A DNA stretch of 64,000 nucleotides from Pseudomonas sp. MWU15-20650 (GTDB lineage Bacteria; Pseudomonadota; Gammaproteobacteria; Pseudomonadales; Pseudomonadaceae), in assembly GCF_023242475.1 (NCBI RefSeq), contig NZ_JALJFG010000022.1, forward strand, positions 33,523-97,522, read 5' to 3'. Below, in pieces: positions 1 to 6,713 of the stretch. The notes under the pieces were generated by a model. That model saw nothing but the letters and a program-made list of their open reading frames with translations. It had not been told where the DNA came from and made no database searches. Both the position numbers and the translations under genes were made by a program. Positions within the stretch are counted from its first letter, which is position 1, and every line of letters begins with the position of its first letter.

Positions 1-569
1 ACGTGGGTCAGGTGCTCGACCACACGCTCAGGCGTCATGTTTTTCAGGGAGAACTGCAGGCACCGCGACAAAATCGTTGCAGGAAGCTTCTGCGGGTCGG
101 TGGTCGCCAGGATGAATTTGACGTAGGGCGGCGGCTCTTCCAGGGTTTTCAACAGCGCGTTGAAGGAATGGCTGGAGAGCATGTGCACTTCGTCGATCAG
201 GTAGACCTTGAAGCGGCCACGACTCGGCGCGTACTGCACGTTGTCCAGCAGCTCGCGGGTGTCTTCGACCTTGGTGCGGCTCGCGGCGTCGATCTCGATC
301 AGGTCGACAAAACGCCCTTCGTCGATCTCGCGGCATACCGAACAGGTGCCGCAGGGCGTCGACGTGATACCGGTTTCACAGTTCAGGCATTTGGCAATGA
401 TGCGCGCAATGGTGGTCTTGCCCACCCCGCGCGTGCCGGTGAACAGGTAGGCGTGGTGCAGCCGTTGGCTGTCCAAGGCATTGATCAGAGCCTTGAGCAC
501 ATGGGTCTGGCCGACCATTTCGCGGAACGAGCGCGGACGCCATTTACGTGCAAGAACCTGATAACTCAT
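1..569 (-). CDS. dnaX: DNA polymerase III subunit gamma/tau (5' part, runs off the window)
   Basis: This is the N-terminal 189 residues of the clamp-loader ATPase, which loads the sliding clamp during replication. The ATG at 567-569 starts MSYQVLARKWRPRSF, the family's usual beginning. Visible motifs are Walker A GTRGVGKT (about residues 45-52), the zinc-binding cysteines of the CGTCSVC stretch (73, 76, 79, with 61/64 before it), Walker B LIDEVHM (about 125), sensor LATT and the SRC arginine finger near 170. The frame stays open to base 1, so the C-terminal part, including any internal frameshift site for the short gamma form, lies outside. A run of sense-strand shadow frame covers the same bases but has no family character. 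Confidence 0.97.
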   Translation of the reverse strand, partial: MSYQVLARKWRPRSFREMVGQTHVLKALINALDSQRLHHAYLFTGTRGVGKTTIARIIAKCLNCETGITSTPCGTCSVCREIDEGRFVDLIEIDAASRTKVEDTRELLDNVQYAPSRGRFKVYLIDEVHMLSSHSFNALLKTLEEPPPYVKFILATTDPQKLPATILSRCLQFSLKNMTPERVVEHLTH

Positions 570-823
570 CGAAAACCGTCGCAACTGGGAAGCGGAAGCC
601 GGTAATGCTAGCGGAGCAAGGGGGAAATTGCATCCGGCACGCTCGTCTAATCTGACCAAGCTCGACTGGCCAGCCCCGCAAAGGCCCTATATACGCGTGG
701 TCCTGGGTGTTTCTGGAATGATTGCCACGGCCACTTTCATGACGCCTGTCGACTCCTGACAAGAACTGACAGTGCCCGCGTTTAGATTGGGCAGCCTCAA
801 CTAACCGTTCCCAAGGAGCCTGC
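570..823. other. dnaX / VOC-gene intergenic region
   Basis: This 254-base divergent spacer holds the dnaX leader and, on the plus strand, the promoter of the VOC gene with the CTGACA direct repeat annotated separately at 756-788. Nothing else was recognised. Confidence 0.5.
756..788 (+). promoter_or_regulatory. CTGACA direct repeat and -10 element before the VOC gene
   Basis: Two CTGACA hexamers start exactly 10 bases apart (756-761 and 766-771). A -10-like TAGATT lies at 783-788, 11 bases after the second hexamer. The 20-base string ACTCCTGACAAGAACTGACA differs by one base from one at 39193-39212. The same layout occurs before the WYL regulator gene (38427). One turn of helix between half-sites and overlap of the -35 position fit an activator site. 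The regulator is inferred, not shown. Confidence 0.6.
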
Positions 824-1195
824 ATGAACATCGTTGCCCATTATTTCCTGCTGTATGTCGACAGCCCGGCCACCAGCGCCAACTTCTACAGCCGGCTGCT
901 GGGCAAACCGCCAGTGGAGCTTAACCCGACATTTGCCCTGTTCATCCTCGACAACGGCGTGAAGCTGGGCCTGTGGTCGCGTCACACCGTGGAGCCTGCG
1001 GCCCAGGTTACCGGTGGCGGCGGTGAGGTGGGGTTTTCCGTGGCCGACAACGCCGCCGTCAATGCCCTGCACGATCAATGGGTAGCACTTGGCGCGAGCA
1101 TCATCCAATCACCGACCACCCTGGATTTCGGCTACACCTTTGTCGCCCAGGACCTCGACGGCCACCGCTTGCGGGTGTTCTGCCTGAGCGACTAA
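824..1195 (+). CDS. VOC (glyoxalase/bleomycin-resistance fold) family protein, EhpR-like
   Basis: This is a 123-residue single-domain protein of the vicinal oxygen chelate superfamily. The N-terminal beta-alpha unit (HYFLLYVDSPATSANFYSRLLG) and the closing strand (FVAQDLDGHRLRVF) are the recognisable halves of the beta-alpha-beta-beta-beta module. The general look is that of EhpR-like phenazine/drug-binding proteins rather than metal-dependent glyoxalases, since the usual glutamate ligands are not evident. An AAGGAG ribosome binding site stands just before the ATG. It is a single gene, divergent from dnaX, with a promoter motif shared with the WYL regulator at 38494. The substrate is unknown. 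Confidence 0.82.
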   Translation: MNIVAHYFLLYVDSPATSANFYSRLLGKPPVELNPTFALFILDNGVKLGLWSRHTVEPAAQVTGGGGEVGFSVADNAAVNALHDQWVALGASIIQSPTTLDFGYTFVAQDLDGHRLRVFCLSD

Positions 1196-1269
1196 GCGCC
1201 CACAAGGACACCCAGCGGCATCTGGCACGGGATGCGTTCGCCGGGTGATCGCGCGAGACCTTCGGCTGA

Positions 1270-1860
1270 TCAGCTTTTCGGCGCGACCAAGCGTGCGTAC
1301 TGGCCCTGGCTGATCCATCCGGTAAATGAACGATCCTTGGCATTGATGAATTCAACCTGGGCCCAGCCGTCCTTGAACGCCAGCACGCCCACTACATCAT
1401 CCTTGACGATGTAAGGACGCTTGTCGGCCTTGGCGCCCGGGGTTTTCAGCAGGTAAGCCTTGTCGGCGGACACCGTGACCAGACCGATCCATTTTTTGTT
1501 GGCGGTCTGGGTCAGCTCGAGGCCCGTGGCGATTTCCGGCATCAATACGTTGATACAGCCGGGGTGTTGACGGCCCTGCTCGACCGTCAGGGTCACGCCG
1601 TCGGACGAGGCCGCCACACGCCCGGGATAGGCGGCATCAAGCCAAGTGGTGAGCGCTTCAGGCTGGCCCTGCAGGTAAAACGCGCAGCGGCGAGTCACGC
1701 CTTCGCCCATGGCTTCGGAGTAGAAGCCTTCGACCTGATGCTCCGGCGTCACCGCCAGCATCAGCCCCTCGTACCTGCCCGAATGCAAGGCGGCCGAGCC
1801 GGCAAACGCGGACGCCACAGAGCACAACGACAACACACCCATCGCCAGAAAACGAATCAT
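1270..1860 (-). CDS. Secreted protein with C-terminal SH3-like domain (possible immunity protein)
   Basis: The ATG at 1858-1860 (MIRFLAMGV) is preferred over an upstream in-frame ATG because it follows a GGGAAG ribosome binding site and begins one base after the stop codon of the upstream muramidase gene. The 196-residue product has a clear Sec signal peptide (cleavage near SAFA/GS, residue 20), two cysteines likely to form a periplasmic disulfide, and a C-terminal stretch (YLLKTPGAKADKR ... GWAQVEF ... GWISQGQYARL) that resembles a bacterial SH3 domain. Tight coupling to a cell-wall hydrolase that itself has no signal peptide suggests periplasmic protection against that enzyme. This is inference; no known immunity family was recognised. 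Confidence 0.75.
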   Translation of the reverse strand: MIRFLAMGVLSLCSVASAFAGSAALHSGRYEGLMLAVTPEHQVEGFYSEAMGEGVTRRCAFYLQGQPEALTTWLDAAYPGRVAASSDGVTLTVEQGRQHPGCINVLMPEIATGLELTQTANKKWIGLVTVSADKAYLLKTPGAKADKRPYIVKDDVVGVLAFKDGWAQVEFINAKDRSFTGWISQGQYARLVAPKS

Positions 1861-1861
1861 C

Positions 1862-2917
1862 TTATTTCTTCCCTTCATAGGCTTCGTAGGCTTGCTTCAT
1901 AAGAACGTCATAGTTACCGAAGTCATCGCCGTTATAGGCGCGAGCCATGGTAGTAAAGTCCTTGCTCTTCATGGCACTCAGCAACGTCGTGTTCTTGCTG
2001 CAAAGGCTGAGGTAAGCCTTGAGTTGGTTGCCGGTATTCACTTTTAATGCCGCCACGAATTCAAATACGGTCTTGAAACCGCACGACCCGTAGTTGAAGC
2101 CCATGATCTGGAACATCCCCCAGGAGGCCGACAACAGCGCCGCTTCCTGGTCCAGTGCAAACGCGGTAGCCATGGTTTCCCAGGCTTTTACCTGGTCCTT
2201 GTTATTGACCTGCCACTGCGGCCCGGCCTTTTTCTTGTAGGGGTAGGACAACAAAGGGTGTGCTTGGTCGTAGATGTGCTTGGTGTACTTGCGAAATTGG
2301 TGCCCTTCAAAGGCGATGATCGGCAACTTGGCCGGCCCGAAACCAAAGCGCCCACCGGACTCCACAGTGGCGAACGCTTTGATGACATTCACCGAAATGC
2401 CATTGCCCAACTGCTTGGCAGCGTTCTGGAAGTCGGTATCGCTGAGGGTCATCCCGCCATCGCAGGTGGATTGCATCATCAACTGCCGGTTACGCCGCTC
2501 CGCCTCGATCACCGCACGCACGCGGTCCAGGTACACATTGACCGTGGCCTGCACCGCATCGACGTTGTTATTTCCAAACACGTTGAGAAAGCTCGGGATG
2601 CGCATCGTCGGGAAGGCCCTCACCGGCACCTTCACGGCCTCCTCGATCAAGCTGTTGAACGTACGCCCCGTAGGATCGATCACCCCATCAGGATGGGCGT
2701 ACTTGAGATAGCGGAACTGATACTGGCTGATGCACTGCACCAACTGGCCGTCGCACTTGCCGTTCTCCTGCAGGGCGAAACCCATTTTGGGAATGATCAG
2801 ATTGAATAAATACTGGATGCACTGAACATCAGCGGGCAAGTTGCGGGCTTTACCGGGAGCGCCTACCGAAGCACTGATAAGACGAGGTAACCCTTGCAGG
2901 CTTTTCATGACAGACAT
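1862..2917 (-). CDS. N-acetylmuramidase-domain protein with N-terminal peptidoglycan-binding-like region
   Basis: This 351-residue protein has two parts. Residues about 20-110 look like a peptidoglycan-binding module: paired QCIQYLFN and QCISQYQ helices around a GKCDGQ turn. Residues about 150-350 match the DUF3380-type N-acetylmuramidase fold, with a likely catalytic glutamate in VESGG (about residue 186) and the WGMFQIMGFNY signature. No Sec signal or holin is visible, so export would need another route. A type VI secretion effector is one option and a domesticated phage endolysin is another. The next gene, one base away, encodes a secreted protein. Base composition looks less GC-rich than the flanking core genes by eye. 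Confidence 0.82.
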   Translation of the reverse strand: MSVMKSLQGLPRLISASVGAPGKARNLPADVQCIQYLFNLIIPKMGFALQENGKCDGQLVQCISQYQFRYLKYAHPDGVIDPTGRTFNSLIEEAVKVPVRAFPTMRIPSFLNVFGNNNVDAVQATVNVYLDRVRAVIEAERRNRQLMMQSTCDGGMTLSDTDFQNAAKQLGNGISVNVIKAFATVESGGRFGFGPAKLPIIAFEGHQFRKYTKHIYDQAHPLLSYPYKKKAGPQWQVNNKDQVKAWETMATAFALDQEAALLSASWGMFQIMGFNYGSCGFKTVFEFVAALKVNTGNQLKAYLSLCSKNTTLLSAMKSKDFTTMARAYNGDDFGNYDVLMKQAYEAYEGKK

Positions 2918-3052
2918 CCTTGTTAGTTAAAGAAGTGATGGCACTTCAATATCAATCCATACCCTTGTCGCATTCTGAAACAAGTGGCGGGCGGAAGCTA
3001 ACAAGGCGGTCTGCAAGTTGTCCAGAGGGTATTTTGAAAGTTGTGAAATCAA
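2918..3052. other. Spacer between muramidase and helicase genes
   Basis: This is a 135-base AT-richer stretch, presumably carrying the promoter of the muramidase operon on the minus strand. No convincing element was recognised. Confidence 0.4.
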
Positions 3053-5014
3053 TCAGTAACCGTGCAGCTCCCGGGTCTTCTGATACTGGTGATAGTCAAG
3101 CCACTCAACCACATCATAGGGCAGATAAAGCTGCATTCGCGCCCGGGAAATCGCGATGTACACCGCACAAAGTCGTTGATCGAACGCGTAGGCATCCTTG
3201 AATTTCACATTGGTCAACAATTGCGGGGTGAGCAGCACATGGTCGAACTCCATGCCGCCAGCGTCTTGCGCCAGCATCAGCAGGCAGCGCTCACCCGGAT
3301 GGCCGCTCAATCGGTTCAAACGGGTGATGTCAGCCACGTTAAAGCCTTTTTCCAGCTCGGCCTCGACCCAAAGAAACGCCTCATCGAACTGGCAGGCATC
3401 CCGCACCTGCTGCCAGTCGGCCATATCGCTGAAAAATGGATGGGGGCCGATGTCATTGAACTCGTTGCTATAGAAATCAGGCTTGAACAATGCAATGACT
3501 GTGTCCATGAAGTACTTGAGCGCCTGCTGCGCCTCTTTATTTGCCAGGCCGAATGCACAACGGGCTTCGCTCAGTTGGATGGCCCACTTCATGGTGTCCC
3601 AATGGGACGCGGTCAGTACCACGCAACCGTGCGGTGGTACGAACCCCTGAGGATAAAACTCAATCCCGACGTCAGCATCGCGCGCGCCCTCGAAGAGCAC
3701 CTTGCTTTTCTCCGAGTGCTGGCTGATCAACGGATTGACCAGGCGCTCGACATTGCGCCCGGAACGCACGGAGTAGCACACATCGGTGTGGCGAACCTCA
3801 CGGGAGCGTTTGACCACGCCCCCACTGGCCTGCTGATACTCATCCCCCAGGGTGATCAGCACCTGGCGGCCGCGCTCGATAATTTGCAGCAGCGGCGCGG
3901 GAATGTCCTGGCTCTCATCAATGAGCACATGGGTATAGCGCTCCGGCACCACGCAGCCGGCGAGGCTGGCGCGCTTGATCATCAACAAGGCTTCAAACCC
4001 AGTGTGGCTACCCCAGGCGGGATTCGCCTCAAGGTAGCCCCACAACCGGCTGGAATACTCGAGCAACACCCTGGCGTCGACGCTGGAAAGGGGCTGCTTG
4101 AAGTGCGGCAAATGCTTGGCCGACAGGCTGTATTCCCAAGAGCGGCAGTAGCCTTCAAGCACTTTGAGGCAGACGTCCACCACCGCCTGTCCCTCCAGGT
4201 GCCGGAAGCCGAAGATATTCAGTTCCTGGGCCAACGCCTGCTTGCTCGGGGGCCGTGTCGGCGTATTCACCACCTTGGGCCGCGGGCCATGCAACACGGC
4301 ATGCGCAAACGCGTGGAAGGTATGCCCGGCCTTGCGCTCTCGCACACCCACCATGCGGGCGCGCAGGGTTTCCAATTTTTCCGGCGTACGCGCCAGCAAC
4401 AAGGTCTTTTCCGGGCGAAGGTGCTCCATCAAGGCCACCAGCAGGTGACTCTTGCCGATGCCCGCGTAGCCTTGGACATGCAGGTCTTCGTTCAGATTGG
4501 CGCGGAAGGTTCTGACCAGCTTGTCTTGCTCGGCACTCAACCAGCGCTCGCGATGCCGGGGCGTCACCATCTGCTTGCTGAACGGATCGTTTGCCTTGAG
4601 ATGGCGGACTTTATACTCGACGTCCCATTTGCCGTTGGGTAACAGATAGTCTCGCGCCAAGACTTCGTCGGCTAATAGAAAACGCAGTTTCAGACTCTTG
4701 ACCACATTGAGGCCGAAGTACAGCTTGCGTGGGTCGAACAGCCGTTGCGCCTCCGACAATAAGCTCACCGTCGCGCTATGCCTGCCATCAACCGCCCAGC
4801 CAATAAGCTTGGCCAACACCTTCTCGGCGCCATCGGCAGCCAGATCTTTTTCCGGTACTTGCGCCAGGTTCTGGATAACCAGCACCGCCGCCAGTTCCGG
4901 TTCACTCAGGGCTACGAGCGCATCCGCACCGTCGGTGCCCAACAAACCCGCACAGGCTTCATCGGTGATCGGCAAGAACACAGGGCTGGATAAATCAAAA
5001 TGTTCCGAGTGCAT
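3053..5014 (-). CDS. UvrD/Rep-like superfamily 1 ATP-dependent helicase
   Basis: The product is about 653 residues from the ATG at 5012-5014 (MHSEHFDLSS). An in-frame extension upstream lacks protein-like character and has been dropped. Walker A is GYAGIGKSH (about 182-190), Walker B is DESQD (about 366), followed by GDEYQQ. Close to the C-terminus the YIAISRARMQLYL motif VI holds the arginine finger. The first about 150 residues match nothing I recognise. SF1A helicases of this type unwind DNA in repair or in defence systems. This one stands alone without a nuclease partner, in an accessory-looking block, so its role is open. It is not UvrD itself, which is longer and has a different N-terminus. 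Confidence 0.8.
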   Translation of the reverse strand: MHSEHFDLSSPVFLPITDEACAGLLGTDGADALVALSEPELAAVLVIQNLAQVPEKDLAADGAEKVLAKLIGWAVDGRHSATVSLLSEAQRLFDPRKLYFGLNVVKSLKLRFLLADEVLARDYLLPNGKWDVEYKVRHLKANDPFSKQMVTPRHRERWLSAEQDKLVRTFRANLNEDLHVQGYAGIGKSHLLVALMEHLRPEKTLLLARTPEKLETLRARMVGVRERKAGHTFHAFAHAVLHGPRPKVVNTPTRPPSKQALAQELNIFGFRHLEGQAVVDVCLKVLEGYCRSWEYSLSAKHLPHFKQPLSSVDARVLLEYSSRLWGYLEANPAWGSHTGFEALLMIKRASLAGCVVPERYTHVLIDESQDIPAPLLQIIERGRQVLITLGDEYQQASGGVVKRSREVRHTDVCYSVRSGRNVERLVNPLISQHSEKSKVLFEGARDADVGIEFYPQGFVPPHGCVVLTASHWDTMKWAIQLSEARCAFGLANKEAQQALKYFMDTVIALFKPDFYSNEFNDIGPHPFFSDMADWQQVRDACQFDEAFLWVEAELEKGFNVADITRLNRLSGHPGERCLLMLAQDAGGMEFDHVLLTPQLLTNVKFKDAYAFDQRLCAVYIAISRARMQLYLPYDVVEWLDYHQYQKTRELHGY

Positions 5015-5167
5015 ACAGCCTCGTAGCCAGGGGAAAGAGACGGTTTGGAGTATGCCACTAGTCGTGAAATGACCGTCATGCACTGTGCAATAAGCATCAC
5101 AGATGACTGGCTGGACAATCGTTGGATTGGAAACTGAAGAAGGGACCGCAGGAGGGAGCGTTATGGA
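5015..5167. other. Region downstream of the SRP RNA gene
   Basis: This 150-base stretch between the SRP RNA and the helicase gene probably holds the helicase promoter on the minus strand. No clear intrinsic terminator for the RNA was seen. Confidence 0.35.
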
Positions 5168-5277
5168 GGCAACCCCACCAGCCACACCCCGGCACACAAT
5201 GTTCCCGCTGTGGCTGCTGCCTTCCGGCTCTGACCAGGTTCACGGGTAATCGTTGCGGGGGGACCGATGGGGTCACC
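5168..5277 (-). ncRNA. ffs: Signal recognition particle RNA (4.5S RNA)
   Basis: Read on the minus strand, the conserved core CCTGGTCAGAGCCGGAAGGC AGCAGCC is present: the symmetric and asymmetric internal loops that bind Ffh, capped by a GGAA tetraloop. The 5' end GGTGACCCCA and the 3' end TGGGGTTGCC pair into a long closing stem without gaps, which sets both ends and gives about 110 nt, close to the 114 nt of E. coli 4.5S RNA. With Ffh the RNA targets nascent membrane proteins to the inner membrane. A sigma-70 promoter about 25 nt before the mature 5' end fits a processed leader. Location near dnaX and ligA matches what I remember of other Pseudomonas. Confidence 0.95.
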
Positions 5278-5309
5278 ATAACGACGCTGGCCTCTCGGCA
5301 AGCCGCGCC

Positions 5310-5337
5310 ATTGTACCGATCTCATCGGAAGTTACAA
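5310..5337 (-). promoter_or_regulatory. Sigma-70 promoter of the SRP RNA gene
   Basis: On the minus strand TTGTAA (complement of 5332-5337) and TACAAT (complement of 5310-5315) are separated by 16 bases. Transcription would start near 5303, leaving a leader of about 25 nt before the mature RNA, as in E. coli. Confidence 0.7.
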
Positions 5338-5397
5338 CCGTTGACGTCGGATTAAAAAATGAGAGGGTTCAAGTACTTGCCGTCATCGCTATTCTCT

Positions 5398-5420
5398 GTG
5401 GGAGCAAGCCCCCTCCCACA
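5398..5420. repeat. Single REP-type repeat (GTGGGAG family)
   Basis: GTGGGAGCAAGCCCCCTCCCAC is a short palindromic fragment of the repeat family seen at 18565, 30418 and 63885. It lies just past the 3' end of the metallopeptidase gene. Confidence 0.7.
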
Positions 5421-5428
5421 ATGGATCA

Positions 5429-6595
5429 TCATTGTGCCTGCAAGACCCCATCGGCCCTGCCGCCCTCTTCCTGGATGACCAGGTGGATAAAGTGCAACTT
5501 GGCAATTACCGCCGGCGGCAGCACGAAGGGGTAGAAATCCGGCTGGCCCATGCTGCGTGACAGTTCGTTGAGCATGCCGGCCAGTTCGATCCAGGCGTTG
5601 ACGAACGACAGGAACGCCGCACCGCCGGGATGTTCAGGGTCGTACAGCGTCGTCAGGGGGAACGGATGGTAATCCAGGTCCATCTCGCGCGCGCTCATGC
5701 CGAAACCCAGCGCGGTATCGACGGCGTCCATCATGTGCAGGTAATGAGCCCAAGTCTCGGCCCAGTCTTCCCAGGGGTGCATGGTCGCGTAGGCACTGAC
5801 GCAGGTTTGCTGCCAGTCGGGCCGCGGGCCGTCCTGATAGTGCTGCTCGAGGGCATCGGCATAACTGGCGCGTTCGTCGCCGAACAGGTTACGAAAAGGC
5901 TCGAGCCAATCGGTGTTGGCAATCAGACGGTCCCAGTAGTAGTGCCCGACTTCGTGGCGAAAGTGGCCAAGCAAGGTGCGGTAGGGTTCACGCATTTGCA
6001 CGCGGACTTTTTCGCGATGGGCATCGTCGGCTTCCTTGATATCAAGGGTAATCAGGCCGTTGGCATGCCCCGTGGTCGGTGCGTTGCCCTCCAGGTCAAT
6101 GCCGACGAAGTCGAACGCCAGGCCGGTGTCTTCGTTGACACTTTTGGGCACGACTTGCAGGCCCAGGCTGATCAGTTGCGCCACCAGCCTGCGCTTGGCG
6201 GTTTCCACCTTGCGCCAGCGATCGAGGTTTTCCGGGATCGACAGGTCGGGAATGGTGCGGTTCAAGCTGCAGGCCACGCACAGCGACGCAGTGCTGTGAG
6301 CCGGAATCAGCCAGTTGCAGGCCGCTGGGGTGTCGAGATTGGCGCAGCGGCGGAAGGCGCCAGCGTCAAGATTATCGTCCGCCAGCCAGGTGCCGACGAC
6401 AGGGCCGGGTTGCAGGGAAGACAGCCGGCTTTGCTGCGGCTGGTAGCCCAGCAGCGCCTGGCAGGCCAGGCATTGGCTGTTGCGAAAGAACAACGATTGC
6501 CCGCACCGACACTGCCACACCTTGCTGCTGCGCGAGGTTTGGGCCATGAACGGTGCGGCAATGCGCGAACTGAGTTGTTCGAAGTAGCGGAACAT
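5429..6595 (-). CDS. Zinc-binding metallopeptidase-like protein with N-terminal zinc ribbon
   Basis: The ATG at 6593-6595 (MFRYFEQL) has a GGGAGAGA ribosome binding site and gives 388 residues; longer in-frame extensions upstream look non-coding. Near the N-terminus WQCRCGQ...CLAC forms a zinc ribbon. HEVGHYYW (about residues 214-221) is an HExxH-type gluzincin motif. WEDWAETWAHYLH supplies a likely third zinc ligand further on. This is the architecture of the putative zinc-binding peptidase family of proteobacteria (PF15887/DUF2248 as I recall). Substrate and physiological role are unknown. It sits between ffs and ligA. Confidence 0.85.
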   Translation of the reverse strand: MFRYFEQLSSRIAAPFMAQTSRSSKVWQCRCGQSLFFRNSQCLACQALLGYQPQQSRLSSLQPGPVVGTWLADDNLDAGAFRRCANLDTPAACNWLIPAHSTASLCVACSLNRTIPDLSIPENLDRWRKVETAKRRLVAQLISLGLQVVPKSVNEDTGLAFDFVGIDLEGNAPTTGHANGLITLDIKEADDAHREKVRVQMREPYRTLLGHFRHEVGHYYWDRLIANTDWLEPFRNLFGDERASYADALEQHYQDGPRPDWQQTCVSAYATMHPWEDWAETWAHYLHMMDAVDTALGFGMSAREMDLDYHPFPLTTLYDPEHPGGAAFLSFVNAWIELAGMLNELSRSMGQPDFYPFVLPPAVIAKLHFIHLVIQEEGGRADGVLQAQ

Positions 6596-6680
6596 GGCGA
6601 TCTCTCCCTGGGTGCTTGCCAATACTAGAGCATCCCTTGGGCGCGATCGTTCCACTTTCTTCAGGGCTGCTTCGCAGCGT

Positions 6681-6706
6681 GACGGGAGCAAGCGCCCTCG
6701 CCACAG
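6681..6706. repeat. Degenerate REP fragment
   Basis: GACGGGAGCAAGCGCCCTCG CCACAG in the ligA / peptidase spacer resembles a decayed REP end (GGGAGCAAGC...CTCGCCAC). It is a single copy with mismatches. Confidence 0.5.
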
Positions 6707-6713
6707 AAAGCTG

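Noticed and set aside
3062..4642. 526-codon plus-strand frame opposite the helicase gene
   Set aside because: It is antisense to intact helicase motifs and has no domain character.
5122..5355. 77-codon plus-strand frame over the SRP RNA
   Set aside because: The bases encode a structured RNA on the minus strand.
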